DNA of 6,909 nucleotides from an uncultured Alcaligenaceae bacterium (GTDB taxonomy: Bacteria; Pseudomonadota; Gammaproteobacteria; Burkholderiales; Burkholderiaceae_B): NCBI GenBank assembly GCA_937897265.1, contig CALCPT010000677.1, positions 1 to 6,909 on the forward strand, in the 5' to 3' direction. The stretch's first letter is position 1, and the number at the start of each line of letters is the position of its first letter. A program made the translations under genes and the position numbers. Below are positions 1 through 6,909 of the stretch, one piece after another. Below the pieces are notes generated by a model. The model saw nothing but the letters and a program-made list of their open reading frames with translations, was not told the origin of the DNA and made no database searches.

Positions 1-177
1 TTTTCAGTATTAACAGAGGCTGCTGATCCTAAATCACCTAAAAAAACGGAGAAGGGGAGTTTGCAAACCAAAGGCAATAGTTTCCGATTGACATTTGCTG
101 GTCAAGAGATTTTTTGCAATGGCAAAAAAATCTCGAGACCGACCCAGCAACCAAAGCACATGAAGCGTACTGGTTAA
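1..177 (+). CDS. Upstream part of NRPS condensation domain, frame 1, 5' partial, separated by a frame change from the rest
   Basis: Frame 1 is the only + frame open from the window edge; it runs to a TAA at 175-177, while frame 3 has four stops between 24 and 80 and frame 2 stops at 11-13. The translation begins FSVLTEAADPKSP and ends its plausible part at FRLTFAGQ (about base 105). This suits the helix and linker that follow the HHxxxDG motif of a C domain and precede its D-F/Y-x-x-W-Q motif, although the linker is Lys-rich and somewhat longer than usual. HHxxxDG itself would lie upstream of the window. The expected next motif, DFLQWQ, appears at 108-125 but in frame 3, so residues after about base 110 in frame 1 are probably out-of-frame read-through. 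I take this as the 5' continuation of the following NRPS gene, broken by a small indel. It could instead be the genuine end of a separate upstream protein. The match is by pattern only, over a short stretch. Confidence 0.5.
   Translation, partial: FSVLTEAADPKSPKKTEKGSLQTKGNSFRLTFAGQEIFCNGKKISRPTQQPKHMKRTG
103..130 (+). other. Frame change within the C domain, next to a T6 and an A7 homopolymer
   Basis: Upstream C-domain sense is in frame 1 and downstream sense is in frame 3. Adding one base between about 103 and 116 joins them. An extra A at 104-105 gives AGQ-RDFLQWQ, which fits the usual C-domain motif well. An extra T in the six-T run at 110-115 gives AGQ-EIFLQWQ. The seven-A run at 124-130 is a third slippery site, but a shift there would lose the conserved WQ. 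The cause may be a sequencing or assembly error, a real inactivating indel, or slippage during expression. The sequence alone cannot separate these. Confidence 0.55.
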
Positions 178-2870
178 ATCAATTTTCAACACCAGTTAGT
201 GATTTGACCTTACCTTACGATTTTCCGAGACCTCAGGTTAAAACGTATCAAGGCGCACGCGCCTGGGCGCACATCGACCCGACGCTTCTCAAAGCCGTAC
301 GAGAGTTAGCTGGTAAAAATGCCAGTACGCTGTATATGGTTCTATTCGCGGCATTTTCTATATTGATGCATCGCCTGAGCGAGCAACGGCGAATTGCGAT
401 TGGTGCACCCTATACAGGCCGCAGCATCAGCGGTTCAGATTCATTAGTTGGCTATTGTGTGCACCTGCTGCCAATCTTAAGCATTTTAACGCCCAGTGAT
501 ACCTTTGCTGCGCACCTGCAAAAGATCAAACAGCAACTCTTGCAAGCGTACGAGCATCAAGACTACCCGTTCGCACGACTACTGAATCAGTTAAATTTGC
601 CACGAGATATCAGTCGTTCTCCCCTGATTAATGTGATTTTTAATCTCGAACGTCTAAATGAAGCGCAAGTCATTGATGGCCTAACGGTCGATATGCAACA
701 GCAACCGATTGCATATACCAGAATGGATTTAACCTTCACGGCAAATCTCAAGCGCGACCGTGTTGTTCTGGAGTGTGACTACAACACGAATCTATTTGAG
801 GCCTCAACAATTGAAAGCCTTTTAAAGTCTTACCTTGCAATTCTAGAGACTGTTGTTAAAGATCCGCACATTAGCAACGCAAATATTGCGTTGGTCAATC
901 AGCATGATGCAAAAACTCAATTAATAACGTGGAATGCCGCAGAGCGAAAACCAGCGTTAACGTCATTTATTGAAGTTTGGAATCAAAATGTCGCCACTCA
1001 GCCTGATACCGTTGCTCTCGTATCCCTAGTTGACGGTAATGAGGTGACCTTGACCTATGCTGAATTGAACGCACAGGCCAATCAACTGGCACACCACTTA
1101 ATGAGCCTGGGACTTCAAAACGATCAACGTACTGGCATTTGCTTGACGCGCTCGTGGCAAATGATTGTTTCGATGCTGGCCTGCCTCAAGGCGGGTGGTG
1201 CCTATGTTCCGCTAGATCCAAGTTATCCGAAAAATCGTCTGACTTATATCCTTGAGGATGCCAAGATTGAATTGCTCATTACTGAGCAAGCAATTTTTGA
1301 ATCGCTCTCTTTTCCGGCAGAAAAATCTTGTTGCATTGATCAAGAGCTCGACGCAATTAAACTGAAAGCGCGCACAAATCCTAATGTCAATATCGACGCA
1401 CACAATCTCGCATATGTGATCTACACCTCAGGCTCTACGGGTCAACCGAAAGGGGCGATGATCACACACGAGGGATTCATCAATTACTTAAGTTGGGCTA
1501 AAGACGCCTATCACGCTGAGCAAGCAGATGGCTCACCCGTTTTAGGTTCTTATAGTTTTGATGCAACTATCACTAGTATTTTTGTACCCTTTATGGCGGG
1601 TAACAAAATTGTTCTTCTCCCAAACGGGGATGAATTACAAGCCTTGAATAGCTTAAATCGTTCACCATATCAGTTTAGCTTTATCAAAATTACACCGGCT
1701 CATCTTGAAATACTCAATTCACTGCAAGAGACCGACAAGCTAAGCAATACTGCGCTAACACATGCCTTAGTGCTAGGTGGTGAAGCACTTCAGGCGTCTG
1801 CGGTGAATCCGTGGTTAAGCAGTGGACAAGTCAGTATCGTGAACGAATATGGCCCAACCGAAACGGTGGTCGGCTGTTGTGTGTTCGAGACGAAAGACTC
1901 AGTACAAGGTCTAGTGCCAATTGGCAAGCCAATTGAAGGCATGCGGATGTATGTGCTTGATACTAACTTACAACTACTACCAGCCGGTATTGCAGGAGAT
2001 TTGTATATTGGTGGCTTAGGTCTTGCGCGAGGCTATCTCGATCGCCCCTCTCACACTGCGGCATCGTTCATCCCAGATCCTTTTTGCCAAGGCGAGAATA
2101 ACCCGGGCGCGCGCTTGTACAAGACAGGTGACCGTGCTCGCTATCTTTCGAATGGGGACTTGGTTTTCTTAGGACGCAAAGATCATCAGATCAAACTGAA
2201 CGGTTATCGCATCGAACTAGGTGAAATTGAAGTTGCTTTAGCACAAGTGGCGGGAGTAAAAGAAGCCGCTGTGATGCTACGCGAAGACCGGCCCGGTGTG
2301 ATTCGTCTAGTCGCCTACTTCAGCTGTCACTGGGGCGAACAACTGACCGCACAACAATTACGCGATACCTTGAAAACTCACTTGCCAGAATATATGGTCC
2401 CGACAGCTTTCGTGCAGGTAACCGAGATGCCACTATCTAGCCACGGCAAAGTGGACGTCAAGGCCTTGCCGGCACCTGGCATTGAGAAAATAGACGCAAC
2501 TACCAGTCAGACGCCACAGGGCGAGTTGGAGGGCGCGATCGCCAAGGTCTGGTGTGAAGTGCTCGGCTGTACTCAGGTCAACCCAACAGATAACTTTTTT
2601 GATCTTGGTGGTAACTCGTTACTTATTCTTCAGGCCTTTAAAAAGCTGGAGTCATTGCTGCCTGAAGATTGCCAAGTGATTGATTTGTTCAAATATCCCA
2701 CCATTCAAGCGTTAGCTGAGTTTATTTCTCAAGACTCAACAACTGATACTCTGATGTCTGAACAAATTACCGATAGGATTGCCAAGCAAAAAATGGCAAC
2801 TCTTAAAAAAGCAGATCGTAGAAAAGCCAGTTTAAGCAAGAAGCCATCCAATAAACCGGTCAGTGTCTAA
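114..2870 (+). CDS. Non-ribosomal peptide synthetase module: C (C-terminal half), A, T; probable Asn-type adenylation
   Basis: This cytoplasmic synthetase selects one amino acid, activates it as the aminoacyl-AMP, loads it on its carrier domain and condenses it with an upstream chain. Numbering from TTG at 114: residues 1-275 are the C-terminal half of a C domain (GYCVHLLP 113-120, HQDYPF 148-153, RDISRSPL 164-171). Residues 285-785 are a full A domain: YTSGSTGQPKG 437-447, NEYGPTE 577-583, YKTGDRAR 669-676, and the GRKDHQIKLNGYR core from 687. Catalytic Lys is K779. Residues 800-872 are a T domain with phosphopantetheine Ser835 in DLGGNSLL. Pocket residues D483, A484, T487, K525, V553, G555, E578, V586, G587 and K779 spell a code one step from Asn. 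No epimerase, methyltransferase or thioesterase is present. The C-terminal 40 residues are Lys/Arg-rich. The TTG is only the first possible start after the frame change, sits mid-domain and is unlikely to be the true start; coding sense already begins near 105. The gene probably continues upstream in frame 1. Substrate choice is inferred. Confidence 0.92.
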   Translation: MQWQKNLETDPATKAHEAYWLNQFSTPVSDLTLPYDFPRPQVKTYQGARAWAHIDPTLLKAVRELAGKNASTLYMVLFAAFSILMHRLSEQRRIAIGAPYTGRSISGSDSLVGYCVHLLPILSILTPSDTFAAHLQKIKQQLLQAYEHQDYPFARLLNQLNLPRDISRSPLINVIFNLERLNEAQVIDGLTVDMQQQPIAYTRMDLTFTANLKRDRVVLECDYNTNLFEASTIESLLKSYLAILETVVKDPHISNANIALVNQHDAKTQLITWNAAERKPALTSFIEVWNQNVATQPDTVALVSLVDGNEVTLTYAELNAQANQLAHHLMSLGLQNDQRTGICLTRSWQMIVSMLACLKAGGAYVPLDPSYPKNRLTYILEDAKIELLITEQAIFESLSFPAEKSCCIDQELDAIKLKARTNPNVNIDAHNLAYVIYTSGSTGQPKGAMITHEGFINYLSWAKDAYHAEQADGSPVLGSYSFDATITSIFVPFMAGNKIVLLPNGDELQALNSLNRSPYQFSFIKITPAHLEILNSLQETDKLSNTALTHALVLGGEALQASAVNPWLSSGQVSIVNEYGPTETVVGCCVFETKDSVQGLVPIGKPIEGMRMYVLDTNLQLLPAGIAGDLYIGGLGLARGYLDRPSHTAASFIPDPFCQGENNPGARLYKTGDRARYLSNGDLVFLGRKDHQIKLNGYRIELGEIEVALAQVAGVKEAAVMLREDRPGVIRLVAYFSCHWGEQLTAQQLRDTLKTHLPEYMVPTAFVQVTEMPLSSHGKVDVKALPAPGIEKIDATTSQTPQGELEGAIAKVWCEVLGCTQVNPTDNFFDLGGNSLLILQAFKKLESLLPEDCQVIDLFKYPTIQALAEFISQDSTTDTLMSEQITDRIAKQKMATLKKADRRKASLSKKPSNKPVSV

Positions 2871-2879
2871 GCGCATATG
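2868..2879 (+). promoter_or_regulatory. NRPS-PKS gene junction, 6-base spacer, probable translational coupling
   Basis: The NRPS stop TAA at 2868-2870 is followed by GCGCAT and the PKS ATG at 2877-2879. Both genes are in the same frame register. There is no room for a promoter or terminator, and no good Shine-Dalgarno sequence is visible in the 15 bases before the ATG. The two genes are therefore most likely on one transcript, and ribosomes ending the NRPS probably re-initiate on the PKS, which would keep the two partners at similar levels. The coupling is inferred from spacing alone. Confidence 0.6.
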
Positions 2880-5800
2880 AATCAGACTGAATCTAAAAAT
2901 CTTGAATGCATCGCCATTGTTGGAATTGCCGTTCGCATGCCTGGAGCTGCCGACGTACGCCAATTTTGGGAAAATCTAAAGACAGGCAAAGAATGCATTT
3001 CACTTTTTAGTAAAGAAGAAATGCTCGAGGCTGGCGTCAGCGCTGAGATGATTGATTTACCAAACTACGTTGGGGCCAAAGGTATTCTCGACGGAGTCGA
3101 GTTATTCGATGCAAATTTTTTTGGTATCGCTCCGCGCGAGGCCGAACTGATGGATCCTCAGCATCGTGTTCTGATGGAGTGCTCATGGGCAGCGATGGAA
3201 GACGCAGGCTACGTCCCTGAGCAATATCCTGGACGCATAGCGGTCTTTACCAGTGCAGGCATGAACACATACCTGCCGGTCAACTTGATGTCCAATCCTG
3301 ATTTGCTTGAGCAAGTTGGTGGGTTTGAACTCTCAATTTATAACGACAAAGACTTTGTGCCTACGCGCATTGCGTACAGCATGAATATTAAAGGGCCGGC
3401 CATTGATATTGGTACAGCCTGCTCATCATCTTTAGTTAGCACACACCTAGCTTGCCAACATCTTCTGACGTATCAATCAGATATGGCCTTGGTCGGAGGG
3501 ATCACGATACACCTCCCACAAAAAGTCGGCCATCTGCATGAAGCGGGCTCTGCCTACTCACCGGACAGGCACTGCCGTCCTTTTGACTCGACACAAAGCG
3601 GCCTAATTGATGGCAATGGTGCCGCTGTCATCATTGTCAAGCGACTAGAGGATGCCCTCAATGACGGGGATAAGATTCACGCTCTAATTCGAGGTAGCGC
3701 GATTAATAATGACGGCTCGGATAAAGTTGGCTATGCAGCACCGAGCGTGAACGGTCAAGCTGAGGCAATTCTGGAAGCGCTAGCGGTTGCAGAAGTTGAG
3801 GTCGACTCGATCAGCTACGTCGAGGCTCACGGTACGTCTACACCTCTAGGTGATCCGATCGAACTCGCTGCATTAACTCAGGCGTATCGATCCAGCACCA
3901 ATCGAACAGGCTTTTGTGGTGTGGGTTCAGTCAAGTCCAATATTGGCCACGTCGATAAAGCCGCTGGATTAGCGGGCCTAATCAAGACGACGCTGGCGCT
4001 AGAGCACGAGCTCTTGCCACCTAGCCTAAACTGGAAGGCACCTAATCCAAAACTTCAAATCGAAAAAACTCCCTTTTATGTCGTACACAAGCCTCAAGCT
4101 TGGGCACGGTCGGCTGAGCCGCGTCGCGCTGGGATCAGTTCTTTTGGTGTCGGCGGCACGAACGCTCATGCCATTCTAGAAGAGGCGCCCCTTCCAGAGT
4201 CGTCTTCACCGAGCCGAGGCCGACAACTCATTACTTTGTCTGCCAAGACCAAACAGGCCTTGGCAGAGTACGCGAAAAATCTTGCGAACCACTTGGCTCG
4301 TTATCCCGACATCAACATCGCGGATGTGGCCAGCACACTCGCGCGTGGACGGAAGCCGTTTTCCCAGCGCCTCGCTTTTACCTGTCAGTCGACGCAAGAA
4401 GCCGCTCAAATCTTAGAAGCAGAAAAGTACAACCTTTCAGAAGACAAGAATTTTGCCAATGCGATATTCATGTTTCCGGGGCAAGGCAGTCAGTATGCCG
4501 GGATGGCAAAAGAACTGTATCAAGATGAACGAACTTTCAAAGATACGATTGATGCCTGCGCAATGGTGTTGCAGCCGCTCTTAAACAAAGATATTCGAAC
4601 TATTTTGTTTCCTCAAGACGGGCAAATCGCGCAAGCTAACTTAGATTTACAAGAAACTTACCTCACTCAGCCTTGCCTTTTCACCATCGAATATGCCTTA
4701 GCCAAGCTGTGGATGCATTGGGGAGTGCAGCCTAAGGCAATGATTGGACATAGCCTAGGCGAGTATGTCGCAGCGTGCATCGCGAACGTACTGTCTTTAG
4801 AGGATGCTTTGAAATTAGTCGTAAGCCGCAGTGAGCTCATGCAAAGCATGGCGCCAGGCTCGATGCTATCCGTACCGTTATCGGCTAAGCGAATTCGACA
4901 AGATCTTCAATCGCAGAATTTAGCGCTCGAGATTGCGGCAGAAAATGGTCCAGCTTTATGCGTTGTCTCTGGATCTAAAGACCTGATCGAGAGCTACCAA
5001 GCGATACTAACAAAGCAGCATGGGGTAGACAGTCAAATATTAAGAACGTCGCACGCATTTCACTCCTCAATGATGGAGCCAATGCTCAAATCGTTTGAGA
5101 AAGTTCTGGCGAGTGTAAAGTTCAAAGCGCCAAGCATCACGTATGTTTCAAATTCAAGCGGCACTTGGATTACAGAACAAGACGCGACTGATCCTCAGTA
5201 TTGGTGTCGACATCTCAGGCAATCCGTTCGTTTTAGTCAAGGCATCCAAACCATTCTCAATGAAATGGATAACGCCTTGTTGATTGAGGTAGGCCCAGGA
5301 AAAACGCTAGGTCAGTTGGCTCGACTGAACCAAGCTCAAGACACCAGTGCGGCGTCGGTTTTATACAGCCTGCCCACGGTGCATGAAAAAACGAGTGCTA
5401 CAGACTTTATGTTGGACAATCTGGCAAAGGCTTGGGTCAGATACCAACCAATTGATTGGGATGCGTTTTTTCAAGAAGAAAGACGTTTTAAAGTGTCGCT
5501 ACCCACGTACCCGTTTGAGCGGACGAGATATTGGATCGAGGCTGGCAAAACTAAAAAAGACACCCGTCAGGCGAATACAGCATTAGCAACTCGACAGGTC
5601 GATCCGAACAAATGGTTTTATACCGACTCGTGGAAATCTTTACCGCTTCTGAATCCAAATACAGAAAAGGCGGCAACGTTTTTAATATTCTGTTCGCCAA
5701 GCACAGCGGTAACGGCTTTACAAGATAAGTTACAAAGGCACGGACATCAAGTCATTCTCGTCAACGCACAGTCGACATTCACGCAAGTCTCAGCCACTCA

Positions 5801-6909
5801 ATTTGCATTAGACATTAAAGAGCAGACTCAACTAGACACTCTTTTTGCGACACTGAAACAAGCAACTCAACGCTTTGACCATGTTGTGTATTTCGATGAT
5901 AGCGTTCAATCGAACCTTGATAGCACTCTAAACTTCCTCAGTATTGCCAAAGCGCTTGGCTCTCTCCAAGAGACAGAACATAGAACCTTACGCTTTGTTG
6001 GTCAAGGTGTGACGGAGCCCTTCACTTCTACTCAGTTACAACCCATTAAGGCGAGTATTCTTGGACTGATCGCAAGTCTAGAGTACGAGCAACCCGCTAT
6101 GCGTTGCTCATTACTGGATGTGGAAACTCTCGACCGATCGAGCTTGCAACAGATCTATCAGTGGCTCATGCATGACGGTACGCAACGTATCGCTGCTCTG
6201 CGCGCCAATCAGTACTGGGAACTCAGCCTTCAAGCGCTGCCTTTAGACCAATTATCACTACAACCGCAAATTGAGGATCAAAAAACATATTTGGTTCTTG
6301 GTGGACTAGATGGTGTTGGTCAAGCGTTCGCCCAAGCACTTGCCGATGCGGTGCGGGGCAAGTTAATTTTGAGCAGCAGAGACTCTGACTTCAAACACAA
6401 CGCTAAGGTCACTGCGTTCATTCAGCAATTAGAGGCGACGGGCTCACAGATTTTTTCAGTGTATCTAGATCCGACGCATACCGATACGCTTGCTCAGTCG
6501 TTACACGCTTTCGAACACCTACCAAGCGAACTAGATGGTTTGATTTGTTGCTACGATATGCTCGACTCAAAACCGACTGGCTTAATTAGTGAGTTAACGG
6601 TGGCCGAGTGTCAGGCATACCTTGAGCCACAAGGGGTATTTTTAGAGCAGCTTAGCCGTTATGTGAAGACAAAGCAATTAGACTTTTGCATTGTCATGTC
6701 TTCGTTGTCAGCAAAAATTGGCGGCATTGGTCAGACAGCGCACGCGATGGCGGGCAGCTATGCAAACGCCTTGATTAGTGCCAACAGTCAACACAGCGCG
6801 ACCCCTTGGATGGTGATGAATTGGGATCGCTGGACTGATAGAGTCGAAACTGACCTAAGTAGCGATGACTTTAATGCCAGAGAAGGCATGCTCGCGTTTC
6901 GTCGCGCGC
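2877..6909 (+). CDS. Type I polyketide synthase, KS-AT-KR(degenerate), 3' partial
   Basis: An open frame of 1344 codons runs from ATG 2877 to the window edge without a stop. It encodes one chain-extension module acting right after the NRPS. KS is residues 8-436: active Cys182 in TACSSSL, His318 in EAHGTST, His358 in SNIGH, with GTNAH near 427-431. A Gly stands where most KS have Asp just before TAC. AT is about 525-830: PGQGSQ 534-539, nucleophile Ser626 in GHSLGEY, Arg651, and HAFHS 726-730, the pattern usual for malonyl-CoA rather than methylmalonyl-CoA. The post-AT linker ends LPTYPFERTRYW near 876-887. A KR structural half starts near W913, and the nucleotide-binding half near 1139. The latter has GGLDGVG (1142-1148), Gln1252 where Lys is expected, Ser1275/1276, His1289 for Tyr and Gly1293 for Asn, so reduction is probably lost. 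No DH, ER or methyltransferase is seen between AT and KR; an ACP should follow. The start is chosen because the KS begins within eight residues of it. The family is certain; KR inactivity is inferred by alignment from memory. Confidence 0.96.
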   Translation, partial: MNQTESKNLECIAIVGIAVRMPGAADVRQFWENLKTGKECISLFSKEEMLEAGVSAEMIDLPNYVGAKGILDGVELFDANFFGIAPREAELMDPQHRVLMECSWAAMEDAGYVPEQYPGRIAVFTSAGMNTYLPVNLMSNPDLLEQVGGFELSIYNDKDFVPTRIAYSMNIKGPAIDIGTACSSSLVSTHLACQHLLTYQSDMALVGGITIHLPQKVGHLHEAGSAYSPDRHCRPFDSTQSGLIDGNGAAVIIVKRLEDALNDGDKIHALIRGSAINNDGSDKVGYAAPSVNGQAEAILEALAVAEVEVDSISYVEAHGTSTPLGDPIELAALTQAYRSSTNRTGFCGVGSVKSNIGHVDKAAGLAGLIKTTLALEHELLPPSLNWKAPNPKLQIEKTPFYVVHKPQAWARSAEPRRAGISSFGVGGTNAHAILEEAPLPESSSPSRGRQLITLSAKTKQALAEYAKNLANHLARYPDINIADVASTLARGRKPFSQRLAFTCQSTQEAAQILEAEKYNLSEDKNFANAIFMFPGQGSQYAGMAKELYQDERTFKDTIDACAMVLQPLLNKDIRTILFPQDGQIAQANLDLQETYLTQPCLFTIEYALAKLWMHWGVQPKAMIGHSLGEYVAACIANVLSLEDALKLVVSRSELMQSMAPGSMLSVPLSAKRIRQDLQSQNLALEIAAENGPALCVVSGSKDLIESYQAILTKQHGVDSQILRTSHAFHSSMMEPMLKSFEKVLASVKFKAPSITYVSNSSGTWITEQDATDPQYWCRHLRQSVRFSQGIQTILNEMDNALLIEVGPGKTLGQLARLNQAQDTSAASVLYSLPTVHEKTSATDFMLDNLAKAWVRYQPIDWDAFFQEERRFKVSLPTYPFERTRYWIEAGKTKKDTRQANTALATRQVDPNKWFYTDSWKSLPLLNPNTEKAATFLIFCSPSTAVTALQDKLQRHGHQVILVNAQSTFTQVSATQFALDIKEQTQLDTLFATLKQATQRFDHVVYFDDSVQSNLDSTLNFLSIAKALGSLQETEHRTLRFVGQGVTEPFTSTQLQPIKASILGLIASLEYEQPAMRCSLLDVETLDRSSLQQIYQWLMHDGTQRIAALRANQYWELSLQALPLDQLSLQPQIEDQKTYLVLGGLDGVGQAFAQALADAVRGKLILSSRDSDFKHNAKVTAFIQQLEATGSQIFSVYLDPTHTDTLAQSLHAFEHLPSELDGLICCYDMLDSKPTGLISELTVAECQAYLEPQGVFLEQLSRYVKTKQLDFCIVMSSLSAKIGGIGQTAHAMAGSYANALISANSQHSATPWMVMNWDRWTDRVETDLSSDDFNAREGMLAFRRA

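Noticed and set aside
121..130. Programmed -1 ribosomal frameshift at the A7 run
   Set aside because: A shift there would lose the conserved DFLQWQ motif in frame 3, and the A AAA AAA phasing matches frame 2, not the upstream frame 1. I see no obvious stimulatory hairpin.
119..165. ATG at 119 as the NRPS start
   Set aside because: It is in frame 2, which reaches a stop within about 15 codons, and it interrupts the conserved WQ segment of frame 3.
1212..1403. Antisense reading frame of 63 codons inside the A domain
   Set aside because: It lies opposite highly conserved A-domain sequence, shows no recognisable motif and is best explained as a by-product of that coding.
2871..2876. Promoter or terminator between the two genes
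   Set aside because: The spacer is only 6 bases, with no hairpin or T-run after the NRPS stop.
4206..4849. Two short antisense reading frames opposite the KS-AT region, and a similar + strand one at 5347-5586
   Set aside because: All overlap well-supported PKS domains in another frame and have no motif or plausible ribosome binding site of their own.
1..6909. Assignment to a named pathway such as zeamine/fabclavine or the iturin family
   Set aside because: The module order and Asn-like code are shared by many hybrids; with only two partial genes and no search possible, a named product would be a guess.
1..6909. A wholly new biological system
   Set aside because: Every domain seen belongs to well-known NRPS and PKS families in a familiar order. 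Only the frame change and the degenerate KR depart from the standard pattern.

Overview
The window is the interior of a modular natural-product assembly line: a non-ribosomal peptide synthetase (NRPS) gene followed 6 bases later, on the same strand, by a type I polyketide synthase (PKS) gene. Essentially every base is coding on the + strand, and both ends of the window fall inside genes. Codon use is mixed and GC content looks intermediate (by eye, a little under 50%). The multi-domain proteins are bacterial in style, and a proteobacterium, perhaps a marine gamma-proteobacterium, is plausible. Nothing in the window fixes the taxon.

Layout. Bases 1 to about 110 are open only in frame 1 and look like part of an NRPS condensation (C) domain just upstream of its conserved D-F/Y-x-x-W-Q motif. 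That motif and the rest of the synthetase lie in frame 3, so a -1 type frame change falls near base 103-116. From there to 2870 the NRPS carries the C-terminal half of the C domain, a complete adenylation (A) domain and a peptidyl carrier (T) domain. It ends in a short Lys-rich tail. The residues lining the A-domain pocket read D-A-T-K-V-G-E-V-G-K, one change from the asparagine code as I remember it (D-L-T-K-V-G-E-V-G-K).

The PKS gene starts at 2877 and is open to the last base. It encodes a ketosynthase (KS) with an intact Cys-His-His triad, an acyltransferase (AT) with malonyl-type motifs, and a ketoreductase-like (KR) region. The KR appears to have lost its catalytic Lys, Tyr and Asn and has a changed nucleotide-binding loop, so it is probably structural only. 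The carrier domain expected next is beyond the window.

How they would work together (inference): the NRPS adds one amino acid, probably Asn or a relative, to an upstream chain and holds it on Ser835. The PKS KS takes that chain and extends it with one malonyl unit. With a dead KR the beta-keto group would stay, giving a gamma-amino-beta-keto unit. I see no resistance, transport or regulatory gene, mobile element, RNA gene, CRISPR array or terminator here. The most notable points are the frame change in the C domain and the degenerate KR. The general architecture is a known type.
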